Shown: piece by piece, positions 47,801 through 61,848 of the stretch
Layout: each line of letters begins with the position of its first letter
Numbering within the stretch: the stretch's first letter is position 1
Assembly (NCBI GenBank): GCA_020086605.1
Contig: JACBWW010000008.1
Location: 15,047,068 to 15,111,067 of the forward strand
Source of the DNA: Lanius collurio
Taxonomy: Eukaryota > Chordata > Aves > Passeriformes > Laniidae
DNA: 64,000 nucleotides
Direction of reading: 5' to 3'
Program-made: the position numbers and the translations under genes
Notes under the pieces: model-generated
What the model saw: the letters and a program-made list of their open reading frames with translations, nothing else
Databases searched by the model: none
Told to the model about the DNA's origin: nothing

Positions 47801-50800
47801 TTTTCCTGGAATAATTTCCTTGAGATTGTTCCCTACAGATGAATTTGGTACTTTTTTTTAGTAACTTGAAAAAGCTTTCATATGATTTCTTGCTTATTTT
47901 GGATTTCTGTGACTCATTTAGATGTTGTGCAAAGAGTTTTATACTTTGAATCTTTGCTATCTGCCTGTAGATGAAGAAATCTACACTTTGTTTTAACTTT
48001 CCTTGCTTGCATATGATATATCTTGAACAGTTAAGGGATTCTTGCTCCCTCTGAATACTGATAGGATGTGGAAAATTGAAGATACAGTCATTCCAAATGT
48101 CTTTCAGAAGAAACCAACCACAAAATCTATTAGCTTATGTTATTCTTGTGGACAGGAATTATTATTGCTATTAGGAATTGGAGGTCTGAGAATAAATCAG
48201 AGAAGGAAACTGTGGTCTTTTTAACACAGAGTTGTGAGTCTTCTTAGTGGATTCTGTTACAACCCCATTGTGGTCAGTGGTCTGGTCAACGGTTTTCATA
48301 TTTCTGTTCACAGGAATTTCCACCAGCTTCATGACTGCTTATACACCAGTACATATTAATATCCTCTCTTCAATAATCTTCTTGCTGAAACCTATTAAAT
48401 CCCAGCGTTTAACTCTATTTAAATTATTTAATCTACTTAAACTCTGTTTAACTCTCTGCATACCTAAATGTATTCCATCATTCATTCTTGTTAATACCAT
48501 TCTTGTTAATAGATTATACCTCCAAGAAACAAGTCAAACCCTTCTCCTTCTCTCTTCTGATGAATGAGATACAAGAGAGTTTGACTGCCAACACTCATAC
48601 TGTTCTCAGAGGACTGGGGAATATCAACTTAGAAGTGTTTGGGCCCAAATTTTTGGATATGTGTGGATCAATTGTGCTATTTTGCAGTGTCCTTATAAGT
48701 GGAGCATTTGGGTTATCTGCAAAGCATTTACAACCTGTGGGTCCTTTCTTATGATAGCTAGCCAGGAACTTCAGCAGCAGAGGGGAAAAATTAAAGGGGG
48801 ACAGTGTTGAAAAACTTCAGATGAAATGCACTGGATGTGATGTGGGGGTGACAGGAGAGCCTTTTCTCTTGTCAATAACCAGACAGCTCTAACACACGCA
48901 TTTGTCCTCAGTCACAGAAGGCTGGGCCATGTGAGCTGCCTGGGGCTCTGACAGAGAGGTGCAGGGCAGTGAGTAGTCTGGAGTAGCAATCCCAACTGTG
49001 TGGGTTGAGAGATGGTATCAAAGTAACCAGTGGCTCCTCCATCATGAGGTGATGTGGAGTTGGTGGTGAATCGGCAAGATGTTCCTTGATGACATTTCAA
49101 ATTCTCTTCAACATCAGACTGAGAAATAAGCAGTGAGCTGCAGCCTGGGAGTTGTTATTCTGGGTGTCCCCACTGCCCAAACCCACCTCTGTTGAATTAG
49201 GGACTGAGTCACCTTTCTCTAGAAGGACAAGATCAGGCATATCAAAGGCACTGCCAGAAGGAGTTCTTCCCTTCCAGAAGTAATATTTTTTAAGATGTTT
49301 ACCCATTAGAAGTTTTCCAAAGATAATGTCAAAGCATGGAATAAATCATAAAACTATTGAAGCCACTATTCAGCCCAAGGGGTTTCCCTTCCTCTCTACC
49401 AGCTCCAGTGAATCCTTTTCCGACCATCTGCTATTGTCTTATTATTTTTGCTTGACAGTTCTTGTTTGCACTCACTGCTCTGTATCTCCTTGCTCCTGAA
49501 CTCTGGTGTATGTTAGAGTCCAGGTTTGTTTCACTTACTCGTCTTTGCTGAAAACCATCAGAGAATTTCTCACCTCCCCACCTAAAGAGGTGGTACTTCT
49601 GTTTTGGGGCTGATATTGATCCAAATTCCTGAAAAAGCTTTCCTGGGCTTGCAGTGAGCCATTCCTTTAATCTTTCTCCCAAGCAGTGTCACAACTAGGA
49701 GCTCAGAGCTTTAAGTGGAGAAGCAAGTCTGTCTTCCCTCAAGGTCTCCTTTGCAGCCAAAGGGTAGAAATGGGGAACACTCAGTAATACCTAGGAGCCC
49801 TGAGTTACCCCTGGCCAGACACGTGGCTGAGCCCCTGAGGCTCCCTCCCTGAGGTGTTTTCACTCTGCAGTGGTGAGGCTACAGCATGGCTGAGGGCGGT
49901 GGTAATGAAAAGTAGGGAAAATCAGTTTTAAAGCTCACCATGTAAAGACTGCAGGAACAAATCTATGCTTTTTTGAGCACAGAACAGAATTTTCTGCTTG
50001 TTTGTGGCACTGAAAAATGTAATACGGAGAAAGAAATATAAAAGGGTTTCTTTGGAAGTGCTTTGCTCAGCTGTGGTCCCTTTCAGCTTTGGGAGCCCAA
50101 GCCCTGGGGCTGGCCCTAGGCAAAGATCTCGGGATGTACTTGTCCCTGCCCTGGGCTGTGAAGCAATACCCTAGATAGAACCTGTGCATGAAAAAACTGT
50201 GTGTCAACCTCTTCTTGTCCTGTTTCACCACACATAGCACCGGCTTTGGAATTACAGAGCTGTAAATTTGTATTTCCTTTTATTCAGTTGCCAGCTTCTG
50301 AGCCTCTGTGAGTCACATTCTGAAGCTTTTTGTAATAAACATGGGGATAAAAACCATTCTTGAAATGTTCTTGAAAAGACTAAACAAAGCAAAACCCAAA
50401 CGACAATTTCAATTCTCCTATAATTTCCTGCCTTGGGTAGAGAGACTCTAAGAACATAAAACATAGGAAAATGTGCTAAGATTCTGGAAGCTGGAGATGG
50501 CAGAGAAATGATGTTTTGCTTGGACTTCATAAATATAGAGCAGTCCCATTCAAGCCATTTAGAACTCTGAAGGAAGAAACATTTTGAAATTTCTATGGGT
50601 TTTTTTTCTGTAAGAAAACAACTGAAGCAAACTTGGTTTGAAACTTTCATAATTTCAATTTTTTAGAAGATGTTACTAGCCCATTTCTAAGGCAGAAATC
50701 TTATATTCTGTCACCTAAACAAGCTGCTAAGAAAGCCAGCAGTGTCTTATTATTTATATGGTACAGAATATTGACAAAATATTTCACTTAATCTTTGTAA

Positions 50801-53800
50801 AGAGGCAAAAATTCCCTTTTCATTTTGAACAAAGTGGATCTCTTGACTCAAGAACCCTTCTAGCTTGAATAATTGTGCCCAGAGTTCCTTTAATTTTGGC
50901 CTTCCAGGAGACTGGGATTCCATTACCCAGTTTTCACTGTGTGCCTTCACAGAGCAGCTGAGGAAGTCTTCCTGATTTTTACTTAAGGTACAATTTCTAT
51001 GCACTGCAGAGCTGCAATCTTCCATTTGTTTGATGTGATGTAAAAGGTAGAGAAAAGGAGAAAAGAGTTAACACCCATTACAAGAGGTTACACTTACAGG
51101 ACAAGATTGTTCAAATTTCTCTGGTCTGTATAAGAGGCTATATGCCATAGAAAGGTACACTTCGGAGACTTAATCTCATTCCCATGCAATTAATAGAGCA
51201 AGGAGAGCTGAAACAGGACAGATGGATGCAAAATGAAACCTCTCAGTGAGGGACAGGGTGAAGGAAACTTGACGGCCCATTAGTGCTCTAGCAGATACCA
51301 GGCTCCTTTGCTCTGCTGTGCCCTCAGCCACTCAATAATTAAAATATTTCTGTAATGCACAAGGAAGCTTGAGTTACTCAGATTTCCTCAAAGTCTCGTT
51401 TCACCCTTACCAACACAGGGATACTAAAATTAAAATTCCTAGGAAATGTCTGTCTTTCCAGGGCTCCCTGCATTGGGCAGGGAGGTGCTCTAAGAACAAC
51501 CTTGCCTTTGCTCCTCACTGCTCCCCTTCCTCTGTCCCAGCCAGTCACAGCTGGGAAGCTACAAGCTGTCACCCACAGGCAGCACCACAGCAGTTTTAGA
51601 CAGGTTTGTGAATCTCAGAGTGTTGCTTTCTGTCATCTCTTAGCTCTTGCTGCTCATAAATCTACCCTTTCTCCCCAAAACAGTTGCAGCATCTCCTGAT
51701 GAGCAAGTTCTTGGGTTCAGTTTGAATTCGTGTTCCTTGCTTAACTCTTCTCCCCACTGCATGGTAACTCTTGGAGAGGCTGGGCCTTGTTGTGCCCTCT
51801 CAATATGACTTGTGCAGGCACCTCCACTGCCCCTGCCTTTGGAAGCCCTCTCTTTTACAGCTCTTGTTTTGAGGGGGCTCATACCGGGCAAAGCTGTGGT
51901 GTTACTTTTGGAGTGACAGCTACTGCAGAGAATATGTTTCTGCAGGACAGCACCTTTGCAAACTAATGGTATCTTTACAGTAGGCAAAAAACCTGCAGAA
52001 CTTGGATACAATCCAGTAAATTTAATCCTGGCAAAGAATCACCCTAAATTTCTGTTTTTAACAGGCACAGAATGTCTTTAAGACCATATTCAATGGTCAT
52101 CTTTAAATCTATGGTGTGGCTGAAATCTCTTAGCTTTCAGGCTTTTATTGGTCTCTGCACAATGACCTTCCTCAGAAGTGCAGGGATGTTTCAGCTTAAT
52201 TATACAAACATTCTCTGCACAGTGTGTTTTTTTCCCTTGCAAGTTCAGTTGCATCACAGGTCTAAATCTGTAGATAGAGGTAAGTACATTACAATGGTGA
52301 TGACTGATAGCTGAAGATTTTTTGTCTTCACTGTGTTCCCTAATGTAGGCCATTTTTCATCATCTAGAGTTGCCTGATAATGATGTAATTTCCATTGCTT
52401 GAATGTTGAAGGAGCAGCCACATATCATGGAGTTAAAATGACTGTTTATGGGGCAGCTAAATTGTGTTGTTATCAGTTTAAGGCAGTGTTTGCTTTGCTT
52501 CTGGGGACAAAATGACAATTGGACTTTCCTAAAACTCATCAAACAGTGATGAGAGTGCCAAGAATACAAATCTGCACTGTAGTCAGTCTAGGGGGAAAAA
52601 AGGGGAGAGAAGAAAAAACGAGAGCTATTTTTGTGTGAAGAAGTGATGACCATCAGATAAAAATGACAAAGTTGTATTTGTCAGAAAATAAGTCACATTG
52701 CTGATCACTGGATAACTTTGATGTAATATTCCACAATCATTTAACTGAGATTTCATGGCAAGATTAATGGTAAAGTTTTTAAAACATGCATGAAGAAGAG
52801 CTTTCTTCTAATACCCAGCTGTCAGACAGACTTTATCTGGGGCTTATGTTGACTGATTACGTTTGGGAATAATCTAGAACATGACCTTTAAATAAAAAAG
52901 AAAATGATGCAGATTTGGAAGTGAACCATCAAGCCTTTGGGTCTTTCCTAAACATTTCAAGACCTCAGATGAATGTATATACATATGTATGGTATATACA
53001 TATGTGTCTCTGCAGACTCAGCCCCACTAACCTGAAAAATTGGCCAGAAAACCCACCAAATTTCTCTGTGTTCTGTACCACAGAATACTGTGAACTAGGT
53101 TTAATACATAATTTCCAACTTACAGGACTCACACTGGAATGAGTTGTTTATGAGATACTATGTGATTGTAAGCAGGACACATATTTTGAGTGAACGCAGA
53201 CCAATTTCCTTGGAAAAATAAGTGCCAATTTCTAGTGTATGACCAGAATGAATGAATTGTTATACATACTTTGGAATGGATGGTGAGCATAAATCTCCCT
53301 TTGGATATTTCATGGAATACTTGCAGTATATTTTAAACTAGTTAAGTGACGCCAATTCTTCTTTAGTGCTCACTGACTACCTTGAGTTTTCTTGGGGCAC
53401 TTCGGCGATGAAGACAAGTGTGAGTTCTGTTGGCAGCCACAGTGCCTGCCAGGCTGCAGCCAGCTGAAGACTTTTTGCCCCAAAGCTTCTCTTCTGCAGC
53501 TGAACACTGAAGAAGTGCACTGAAGACAGGACTTTACGGTTTTGCCTTCCATTAATTCCCTCCAAAACTGAAGGATGTTCATAGCTCGGATGCATTTTTG
53601 ACCTGATCAGCCACCAAAAATGGACTCGGATTATGGAAAGCATCTGGGAGATCCTAAATTTTCTAAGAGCACCTCAATCTGAGCAAAGCACTGAGGTCAG
53701 GTAGGAGGTGTTATTCACTTCCCTATTGTATTGCTTTGCACAGCATAGCCACGCAGGACTGGCTGAGGTGGATGATGCACAGAGGTCACAGCAAGCCTGC

Positions 53801-54232
53801 AAATTGATGGGACCAGCTGGCATGAGTGCTGCCTTAATCTGCCCTGACCAGCATGCATTTCATTTGCACACAGCCCTCTCCATGTTTTGATTAAAAGAGA
53901 CTTTTTTACCTTTCTCCAGACTTGCATGGTAGGAACTCACGGAGCTTGCTTAGACCTGGGTGAAGTCCTGCACAACTACATTAATCCCTTAATTGAAAGT
54001 CATAGCCAGGTGAGAAAGATGAGACAGGAGACAAACAGGGCTGCTCTGAGAAAAGCTGCCTTCTCCAAGAAGGAAAAACAAGGGTGGATTCCTTCCCTGT
54101 GGAGTGAGGCTGCAGGTGCCTCCAAGTCCCTGGCTGAGGTGAGCTGGGTTAGACAGCAGAGGCTCTTCTGCAGGGTGGCCATGCCTCATATGTCACATCT
54201 GGGTTTGAAAAGACTGTTCAAACAGCCATTGC
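47801..54232. other. non-coding DNA, no gene recognised
   Basis: No dated repeat is found. Frames of 106 and 88 codons at 48.25-48.75 kb overlap on the same strand, encode hydrophobic-rich peptides and match nothing I know. Minus frames of 132 codons (50252-50650) and 123 codons (51640-52011) likewise. The short AT repeat at 52975-53005 is listed separately. Confidence 0.5.
52975..53005. repeat. two copies of a 14-bp AT-rich palindromic unit
   Basis: GTATATACATATGT occurs at 52975-52988 and 52992-53005. Each copy contains the palindromes GTATAC-like and ACATATGT. Confidence 0.8.
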
Positions 54233-54323
54233 AAAAAAAAAAAAAAAAACCAACAAAAAAACCCCACCCCACATACGCACAAAAAAACCCCAATAAAATC
54301 AAACCAACCCTCAAAATCAACCC
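54233..54323 (+). repeat. A-run followed by A/C-rich tract
   Basis: Seventeen A (54233-54249) grade into AACC, ACCCC and AAAATC units over about 90 bp. It closes a 146-codon + frame (53887-54327) whose last 30 residues are just the Lys/Pro-rich reading of this tract. The A-run could be the tail of an old retroposed transcript, but I recognise no parent gene. Confidence 0.8.
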
Positions 54324-57300
54324 ATAGATGTTACTCTCTCACTAACAGAAAGGGGGCAATCAAAGAGGAATGTGACAGCATTCAAAATGCAAAATAAATT
54401 TGCATTTAGTTGCAAAGACAATGCAGCAGTGTCTGATAAGGTGGCCAGCGCTTTATTTCTCTTTTCTCTCTTAATTTTATTTATTTGGGCTCACAGAGGG
54501 CTGAGAAACTATGCAGGGTGATTGTGCTTTCTCCCAGCTTGTTTCACACATCTGTGCTGCAGCCTGCCAGTGCTAAACTCTGGCATGAGGAGATGTCCCA
54601 CAAGATGTCTATCTTAAAGAAGTAGATTTTGTTTTCATGTGAAATTCTGCTCCCTCCTCCTCTAATTTTTTCCAGTGTCCAGTTACAGAAAGGGAGGAGG
54701 AAATGGAGAAGTAGCAGAAATATTTCCCCATTTTCTCTCCAAGAAAAAAAAGGCAGGAGTAATGAAAGTGCATTTCCCCCCTGCCTTTTAAAACTCTTGT
54801 TTCTCTCCTCAGGCACAATGGGTTTGGGGGTACCTGTTTTCTTTCCTATTCATAATAGATCCTGAAATTTTTAAAAGATGGCATTAAAACAAACAAAAAA
54901 AAAGGTTTGTCAGCCAACACAATTTTTAGGGAAAGGTTTCCAAAACAGACAAAAATATATTTATTTTCTCTTCTTTCTCCTGGATCTTAGTTTGTTTTTT
55001 TTTACATTTACATTTTGATCATATTTGAGCTAAGTATGAAGAAGGCATAAAAGAGTGCTAATAAGCCTTTAGGGTTTGTAGCTGAATGAGCAGCATATAA
55101 GTAGGAGACACTGCAAGAGCTTGATTTTCAAATGGTAATTCAAAAGGAATGGAGGTGGGGCCCTGACATATCCTTGAGATCCTGGAAGTGGAGGCTGTGC
55201 TGCAGATTAAGTTACTTATATATGGGACACATGTAAATATGGTGCAATCCAGATCCAAATGGCTGAGCTTCATTAATTTTGACATGGATAAGGCTGCTCA
55301 TGCCATTTGCTCTCAACAGTTCTATAAATCACATTGTAGGCCCTTGGAATGGTGCAAAAGAATCTGACTTAAAAAAATAAGTAATGTTCAACCACTTTAA
55401 GTGGAAACTGGTTTTTTAAAGCTGAATATCGAAAAACCAGAATCACATAACATATGCAGTCTGGGAAAAATTGAAAACAAGAGTGAACATCCCTTTACAA
55501 CAGTATCTGCAATTTAGTTTGGAATACTGTAAATGATGTTGTTGTAACAAGGGTGTCATGAGTTCTAATGGCACAAGAAAGCACGATAGCATGGATTTAT
55601 ATCAAAGTCTATTATAGCAGAGAGTCTTATAACAAGAGCAGAATGTATTTCTGTCATACTCAAAATGTCATCTCAGTCACAGACAAGACTGATGAGGAAA
55701 AACGATTAGATGCAGAGATTTCATTTCTCTTCCCTTTCCAAAATAGGAACTTTTGATGATCTCCCTTTAGGTTTCAGTGCTTAAACCACAAATTTCAGCC
55801 ACCACTGTAACACAAAGAAGATGCACCTCTGCTTGCATATTTTTCCTTTTTTAACTAATTGCTGGAAATCAATAAAGTTTCACTAGGAAAGCAAAATCTT
55901 TTTGCTCTTATTTTCTTGTAGAGGAGGCTGCACCATAAAAGAGTACCACATTTTCCTGCTTAGTTCTGGCCTGAACATTACTCTCAGCCTTACAGATGAG
56001 AGGTTTTGTGTGAGGGTCTCCCTTGGTCCAGCTCTTCTGACTCTGCATGATTGTCCTGCACCCCTTTGAGCAGCTAACACTACTGCCAAGGCCTATAGAT
56101 ATTCCACGATTAGGAATTTTAAGGAATTTCAGAGGTATTAATATGTTATTAACATTTGTTGCAGTCATGAAAGAACTTCAGAGGTCTCAAACTCTGTAAT
56201 ATCATCTTATTTCATAAAACTTCAGCAAAATTTTGGTACACAAATTAAAAGATTGTGAGTATTCCTCAAGAGACTTTTAGGCTCTACAGCTAATATTCAG
56301 TTACTGCTTTTTTTCACTGAGCTTATAATTGTTATTGGTAAATACCCTTACAAGTTTATTAAAATTGAAAACAGAACAGCTGTAGCTTATGCTATGTTCT
56401 TTAGTGGAAATAAAATGCACAAAATTTAACAATTTGACTTTCCTTTAATTCGATTAATTCAGAGCATGGGGCAAAGGATGAATATTTTCAATTTGAATAT
56501 CAGAACTAAGTTGCTTTGAGTAGGAAAAAAAAACCCAAAAGCCCCCACACCAAACTCTAAATTAAATTACCTTAATCCAAACCCCACCTATTGCATCTGG
56601 TTGGACTTACCTTGTCCAAGTTTGTATGTACATTTTTTTTCTTTCCAAAAGAGGCTATATCCAATCATTTGATTGTTACTGGATGCCCCATTCCTAATGA
56701 GAAAAATCTTCTGTTTTTTCTAGAGAGATACTTTGCCATTGTGTCCTGGAGCAGCCTCATGATTCCCGCATAGGCACCAGAATTGCACAGATTTTCTACT
56801 ACTCAGGCTCCCTAGGTAGGTGAAACATGCCCATCCCCTCATTTTTCAGTGACTGACAATTTTGGAGGTAGTGGTGGGGAAAATCAAGGTAAGATCATGT
56901 CATATGTTTTTAACATTTCCAATGAACTCAGAGCACAGGAAATGCTTATGTCTAGCTCCTGTTCACCTTCTCTCCTTTACACTGTACCCATGTGCAGGTC
57001 CATCAAGCACAGGGTACTAGCCAGAGAGAATGCTGGTTTAAAGTAAGTCCAGGTACACCAGGGGAGTTTCAGAGCCACAACAACAACAACAACAACAACA
57101 AAGGAACTTGTATTCATCACTCATCAATGTCTTCATGCTGTTCAGAGACTAAACATGCACAAAAGTAGTAGGTGGTTATGTTCCTGTTAGCAACTACTCT
57201 ACAGAGAAAGAAAATCCCAGTGTGAATTGTGCAATCTGTCAAACATTGCACGACCCTGACAGCCCTTGTCTGTGTTAAATTCAAATCTATTTCAATTTAA

Positions 57301-58158
57301 TCTACAGCCGTGAGGTGCAGAAGCTGCAGTGGTAACAGCAGCTTGGGAGTCAAAAAGGCATAACCAAGCATTACTTTCAATGCAGCCACATGGCACAGAT
57401 GTAACACATTGTAATACTCCCTCTTTATATTGTCCATGCAGTGGGTTAAACACCTGCTATCACTTTATGGATTTTGCAAACCTGACAAGGAAAGCTTACA
57501 TTTGATTATGTTTTACTGTACATTTTTATTTTAAATTACACAGTACTAAAAGCATTGCATATCTCCCTTACTTTGACTTCATTTTGCAAATTTGATGTCC
57601 CTTTTATAATAACCCCAATTAAAGCACAGATTTCTTGGGAATTTTGAGTCCCTTCTGAGAGCAGTTCACCCTGACATGGAGGCTGCTTCTCAGCATGTCA
57701 GTGCCTCACTGCATAGTGAATCTCATTATGAATGCACCAGCTGGCCTGTGTTCATGCACTAACCTTTCAGTGACCTGGGGACCAGGTTATTTAAGGCTCT
57801 GTGCCTACATGGATGTTCCTGTGACTGTACAGATGGGCACAGAAACACTTGGAGTCACAGGTCTGGCCATGTATCTCAGTAGCTCTCTGACTCCCTCCCT
57901 GACATGCACCAGCTCCTCCCCAGAAAGGTCAGGGAGCGTGTAGACTGGGTGAGAGACATACACAGTTTGTACAACTGATGATTCAAGATCAAGTCAAGAG
58001 AGGAGGAGGGATGGCAAGCACCTCTCTGCATCCCATCCCTGACCTTGGGCTCAATGCCTTCACTCATGTCCCAGACTGCAGACCTTTGGAGAGTCTGCAA
58101 AACCCATCATCTCTCCTGAGCATGACAGAGAAGACAGGTGAATGGCAAAGGTTATAGA
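54324..58158. other. non-coding DNA, no gene recognised
   Basis: The sequence is AT-rich, with an A/C-rich tract at about 56524-56550 and the (CAA)8 microsatellite at 57078. I see no exon, RNA gene or dated repeat. Confidence 0.5.
57078..57102 (+). repeat. (CAA)8 microsatellite
   Basis: There are eight perfect CAA units, likely polymorphic in length between individuals. Confidence 0.95.
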
Positions 58159-58232
58159 CTCATAGAATCATTTAGGTGGGAAAAGATCTGCAAGACCATA
58201 AAGTCTGGCCTTTGACCTAGCACCACTGTCTT
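58159..58232 (-). mobile_element. CR1 LINE 3'-end fragment
   Basis: CATAGAATCATTTAGGTGGG is followed by AAAAGATCTGCAAGACCATA and GACCTAGCACCACTG. This reproduces the reverse complement of the CR1 3' end, starting at the terminal octamer repeat. Only about 75 bp survives, a typical extreme 5' truncation. It is non-coding. Confidence 0.82.
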
Positions 58233-61128
58233 TTCTATAGAGTGTTAGGGAGATGCATTGTTTGTTACAGGTATGTGCACTTCAGTGTGTCTTGTATCAC
58301 AGTACTGTTAGTTTCTCCCCTCAGCTGTATGTGTTATTAAAAACTGGGCTGAAAATTTATCATCTTTATCCCCACACATGTGCCAGTGAAGAGCAACATT
58401 CTTTCTGTGTCACCAAAAGCAGTTATTTCTCCTCTTTCAAGGTTTTATCTAATGCTATACAGCATGGACAGTAGAAGATGCAAAAAGATGCTTTTCAAAA
58501 ATGTTAGGCTTTTTTGTCTACTGATCACAACATAAAGCATCTTAAATTAGAGAGCCTCCCGCCTGGTGGTGCTTAGTGTAGTTAATAATAATAGAGGCAG
58601 AAAACTCTGAACAAGTGCAAACAAGCACTATTTGATCTAAACTGTCTTGAGAGAGAGAAACATCTTCTTGGTTCAGAAGAAGGGTGATAAGATAAAATTT
58701 CAGGGTAGCCATGAAGGTTCTCTTATGCTGCAGCCAAAGGCCACATGGGTTACAATGTGCCAGGGGAGAAACAAAAACAAATTGTGTAGGAGACAAAGGA
58801 GGAGTAAGAGAGATGTGCAGTACCTTGAAGGAGACACAGCTAAGCTCAAATTTAATGCAGCTGAAGAAGAATAGCAGGTTGAATTAAACAATCCTGAAGG
58901 TCTCTATGTGCGGCAGGATGCAGAGATTTTCTGTTGATGCTAGTACAAAACACCTATGATTTCTCTGTGCAGCATATAATGAGGAAATACTCATTTTCAC
59001 AAACACAACAGATGCCTGAACTTATGGTCTTCCCATATAGGGTTTGTGAGCTTGGATAATTGGCATTGCCAGGGAAGGTCATGAAAGCGCAATTACTCTC
59101 TATCGTACCAGGGGATTTAAGAGTCATATTAAATCCAAACTATAATATACTAATAGTACAAAATGCTCTTTAAAGACAACAAAGCAATTTTGTTTTTCTT
59201 TTTGCTGGGGAAAGGCTTCAATATACAGCAGCTATGTGAAAGTAGGACCACACCACCACACCAGCTACTTTCAAAACTTTCATGTAAGTTGGGTTTGCAG
59301 TTCTAGTTAAGTTTACGAAAATACTCTTTTGTATAGTAGTTTCTACTTTAAATTTTTTTATAAACCAAAATATAACAGCAGATTTAATACTGTCACTATT
59401 ATTATAAATTTCTAAGCAACTCATTTGGTAGCACATTTGCTCCTGCCAAATGCAAACCTTTGATGTGTATGTGGCTGTTAACACTGAAGGTCCCAGGATA
59501 AAATATATTGAGGAATATAGATATGTTATTAGGGATGGCTTCTAAAACCCTTCAAATGATAATCTAAATGCACAAGAACAGTAGAAGAATGAACTAGTAA
59601 GGAATATAAGACACACAGCAAAGCATCCGACAGATTTAGAGTGGAACGTTTCAAAACTCAGATAATTTAATACAGTACATATCCTGGTTTCATTTGCATA
59701 CAGCAACAGATGTATGTGGGAATGCTGGGGTTTATTTTCCTCTTAAGATTATGCTTATTTGGAGTGGAGGGAAATATTATGACTAACATATAAAATAGTG
59801 TGATTCGTTCACTGTAAAGTGTATTAAAAGAGCCTTATCTGAATGTTTCATCCACTTGATTTCCTTGCTTTCCTCAGTAGCCCCTATTCTGACTAAGAGG
59901 ATGCATGTTGAGGTCCACTAGCTATAGCAAAACCAGCCTTTCTTTGTAAATGTGACTGTACATGTTAAGGAAAACAGTCTGCTAAAAATGCAACCATGCC
60001 AAAGGTAGATTGAAACCAGTGTCCCTTCAAATTCTGCTGGGAGGTGGAAGAAATTTCCTTAAAAGTGGTGGTAAGTTTCCCACTACAGTCTGTTTAGCAA
60101 TAAATGTTTAGGTTTTGGTCTACGGGGTTTGTTTTGTTTGGGAATTTAGAGAACCTCAATGAACTCTTAGCTTTCTTTTCTCACTACAATTAGTTAAAAG
60201 CCAGTGGGATGTGGAGTCGTGACTGAATGGATTCATGACTGAATACTTTTAGATACCTCATTCCAGCAACATAACTACAAATATTTTTTTTTCTCAGAGG
60301 CTGAACAATGACAGTGGTGAATCCATGAACCCATCTATGCCAGGTAGTTAGCCTGGAAAGACACTGTAAATTCACCTCTGGCTAAACCTTTAAAATGAAG
60401 AAGGTTAAGGCTGGTGCTTGTCTTCTTTCATTGCCTTCTCAGGACATTCAGCTTATGATGACTGCAAGAAGAAAAACAGACCTCTGACATGACTACTGAT
60501 GGTTGCTAAAAAGCTGGCAGAGAAGGTTTTCCTGAGAAATCCTTCAGCTTTCTCACATTCTATGGGAATTATCTCTTTCCCACATAGCCAAGGCAAAAGG
60601 GAGAAGGACAGTTGTGTCCTCTATCTTTGCACCTGCAGAGTTGTTTTGAGAACCAGAAAGTTATTTTCTTTGAGAATATTATTTAGAAATGGGTGATTTG
60701 CCACTTTACTTGTCAATTTCAGTGGGTGGTTAACCTGGACGAGTAATATAATTTCCTATTTGCAAACCACACTATAAGAGAAGCTTTCCATTAAATGGAT
60801 CTTAGGTATGCTATGATCATGTACCTCTGACGTGCCTCATGTCGTGATCTCGCTGTCCCTGGGGGCTAACAGCAACAACTACTGGCCTCAGAGCAGTGGA
60901 ACAGCATGATAGGGCTGCCTGGTCCCATGGCTTTGACTGGCTTTCCCCCTTTTCACCTCCTCAATTTCTATTTAAAAGTTGCATGAACTATTTTAAACAA
61001 GTGCCCAAATTAACTGGCACAAATCAGCTTGTCCAGTTGAACACAAAAGGGAAATGCTTTATTTTTACATATCCAGCCTATTTAAATGCTATTCAAAGAC
61101 CTGGGCAGCACAAAGACTGAGTTGTCAG
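58233..61128. other. non-coding DNA, no gene recognised
   Basis: The sequence is AT-rich without a long open frame (88 codons at most). I see no dated repeat or RNA gene. Confidence 0.5.
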
Positions 61129-61848
61129 TGTTGGGGAGGATGAAATAGGGAAACCTTATAAATATGGCTGCTTGGCAAAAGATTCTGAAAATATAAAACC
61201 TGTAAGTGAAATAGAAATGAAAGCTAGCTTTGAGATACAAGATACCAAGCTGTTAGTTACTGTACAACCAAAAAACAATGGGCTAGCCAGCTGAAGGAGA
61301 ATCCCTCTTGATTGAACAATGTCTTTAGCAAAGAAGAGGATGCTTCAGCAAGCAGAGAAGTCCAAGGGTCAGAGAAACCCTGCCAGCGTGGCAGAGAAGA
61401 TAAAAGTAGTTTTAGAAAGTAGTTTTTAGGAGTTAAAATATAACACAGTATGGTAATGTAGTAGTTTTGATAAGTTGTATGTAAATTCTATAAGGATTTC
61501 TGTCTTCTATTGATTGGATGTCGTACTATTACCATATTCAGTATAAGAAGAGATATAATATCATGTAACCAGAATTTTAGCCTCTTGAAATCTCTCTCTC
61601 TTGCAATCTCTCTCTCTTGCAATCTCTCTCACTCTCTCTCTCTCTCTGTCATTCTCTCACTCTCTAGACTTTAGCCCTCTCTGTCTCTCTCTCGCTCTCT
61701 CTGGGGCATGCTCTAAGCTGTGGCTGGCAGCTTAAGCAGAGCTCCTGCACCCACGACCCTTGCAAATAAACTGCATGCTTCAGGAGCTGCCTTGAACTGT
61801 AGAAATCACCTGAACTGCCTTGTCCCTGGCACCTTTTTATTTTCTACA
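61129..61848 (+). mobile_element. ERVK-like LTR, about 720 bp (5' border inferred)
   Basis: The parts run in LTR order: TGTTGGGGAGG at the proposed start; a long AT-rich U3; GTATAAGAAGAGATATAAT as TATA region (about 61540-61558); a CT-repeat R region (61585-61703); AATAAA at 61765-61770; and the end TTTTCTACA at 61848. The phrase order resembles songbird class II LTRs as I remember them. The flanks GTCAG and ATCAG differ at one base, so the duplication is weak and the 5' edge is uncertain. No gag, pol or env adjoins, so it is a solo LTR. Promoter and polyadenylation signals look intact, so this is the best-preserved LTR of the window. Confidence 0.6.
61585..61703 (+). repeat. CT-rich tract with three 16-bp units
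   Basis: Units TTGAAATCTCTCTCTC, TTGCAATCTCTCTCTC and TTGCAATCTCTCTCAC follow each other at 61585-61632. Then come (CT)n runs to about 61703. It lies between TATA and AATAAA of the LTR. Confidence 0.9.

Noticed and set aside
48247..48754. Hydrophobic frames that might be a membrane protein or mitochondrial insertion
   Set aside because: Two overlapping frames with ordinary AT-rich composition. No mitochondrial gene sequence is recognised.
52975..53005. AT palindromes as a possible replication or binding site
   Set aside because: Short AT palindromes are common in this composition, and only two copies occur.
61585..61703. CT tract as an independent microsatellite locus
   Set aside because: Its position between TATA and AATAAA shows it is the R region of the LTR at 61129-61848.
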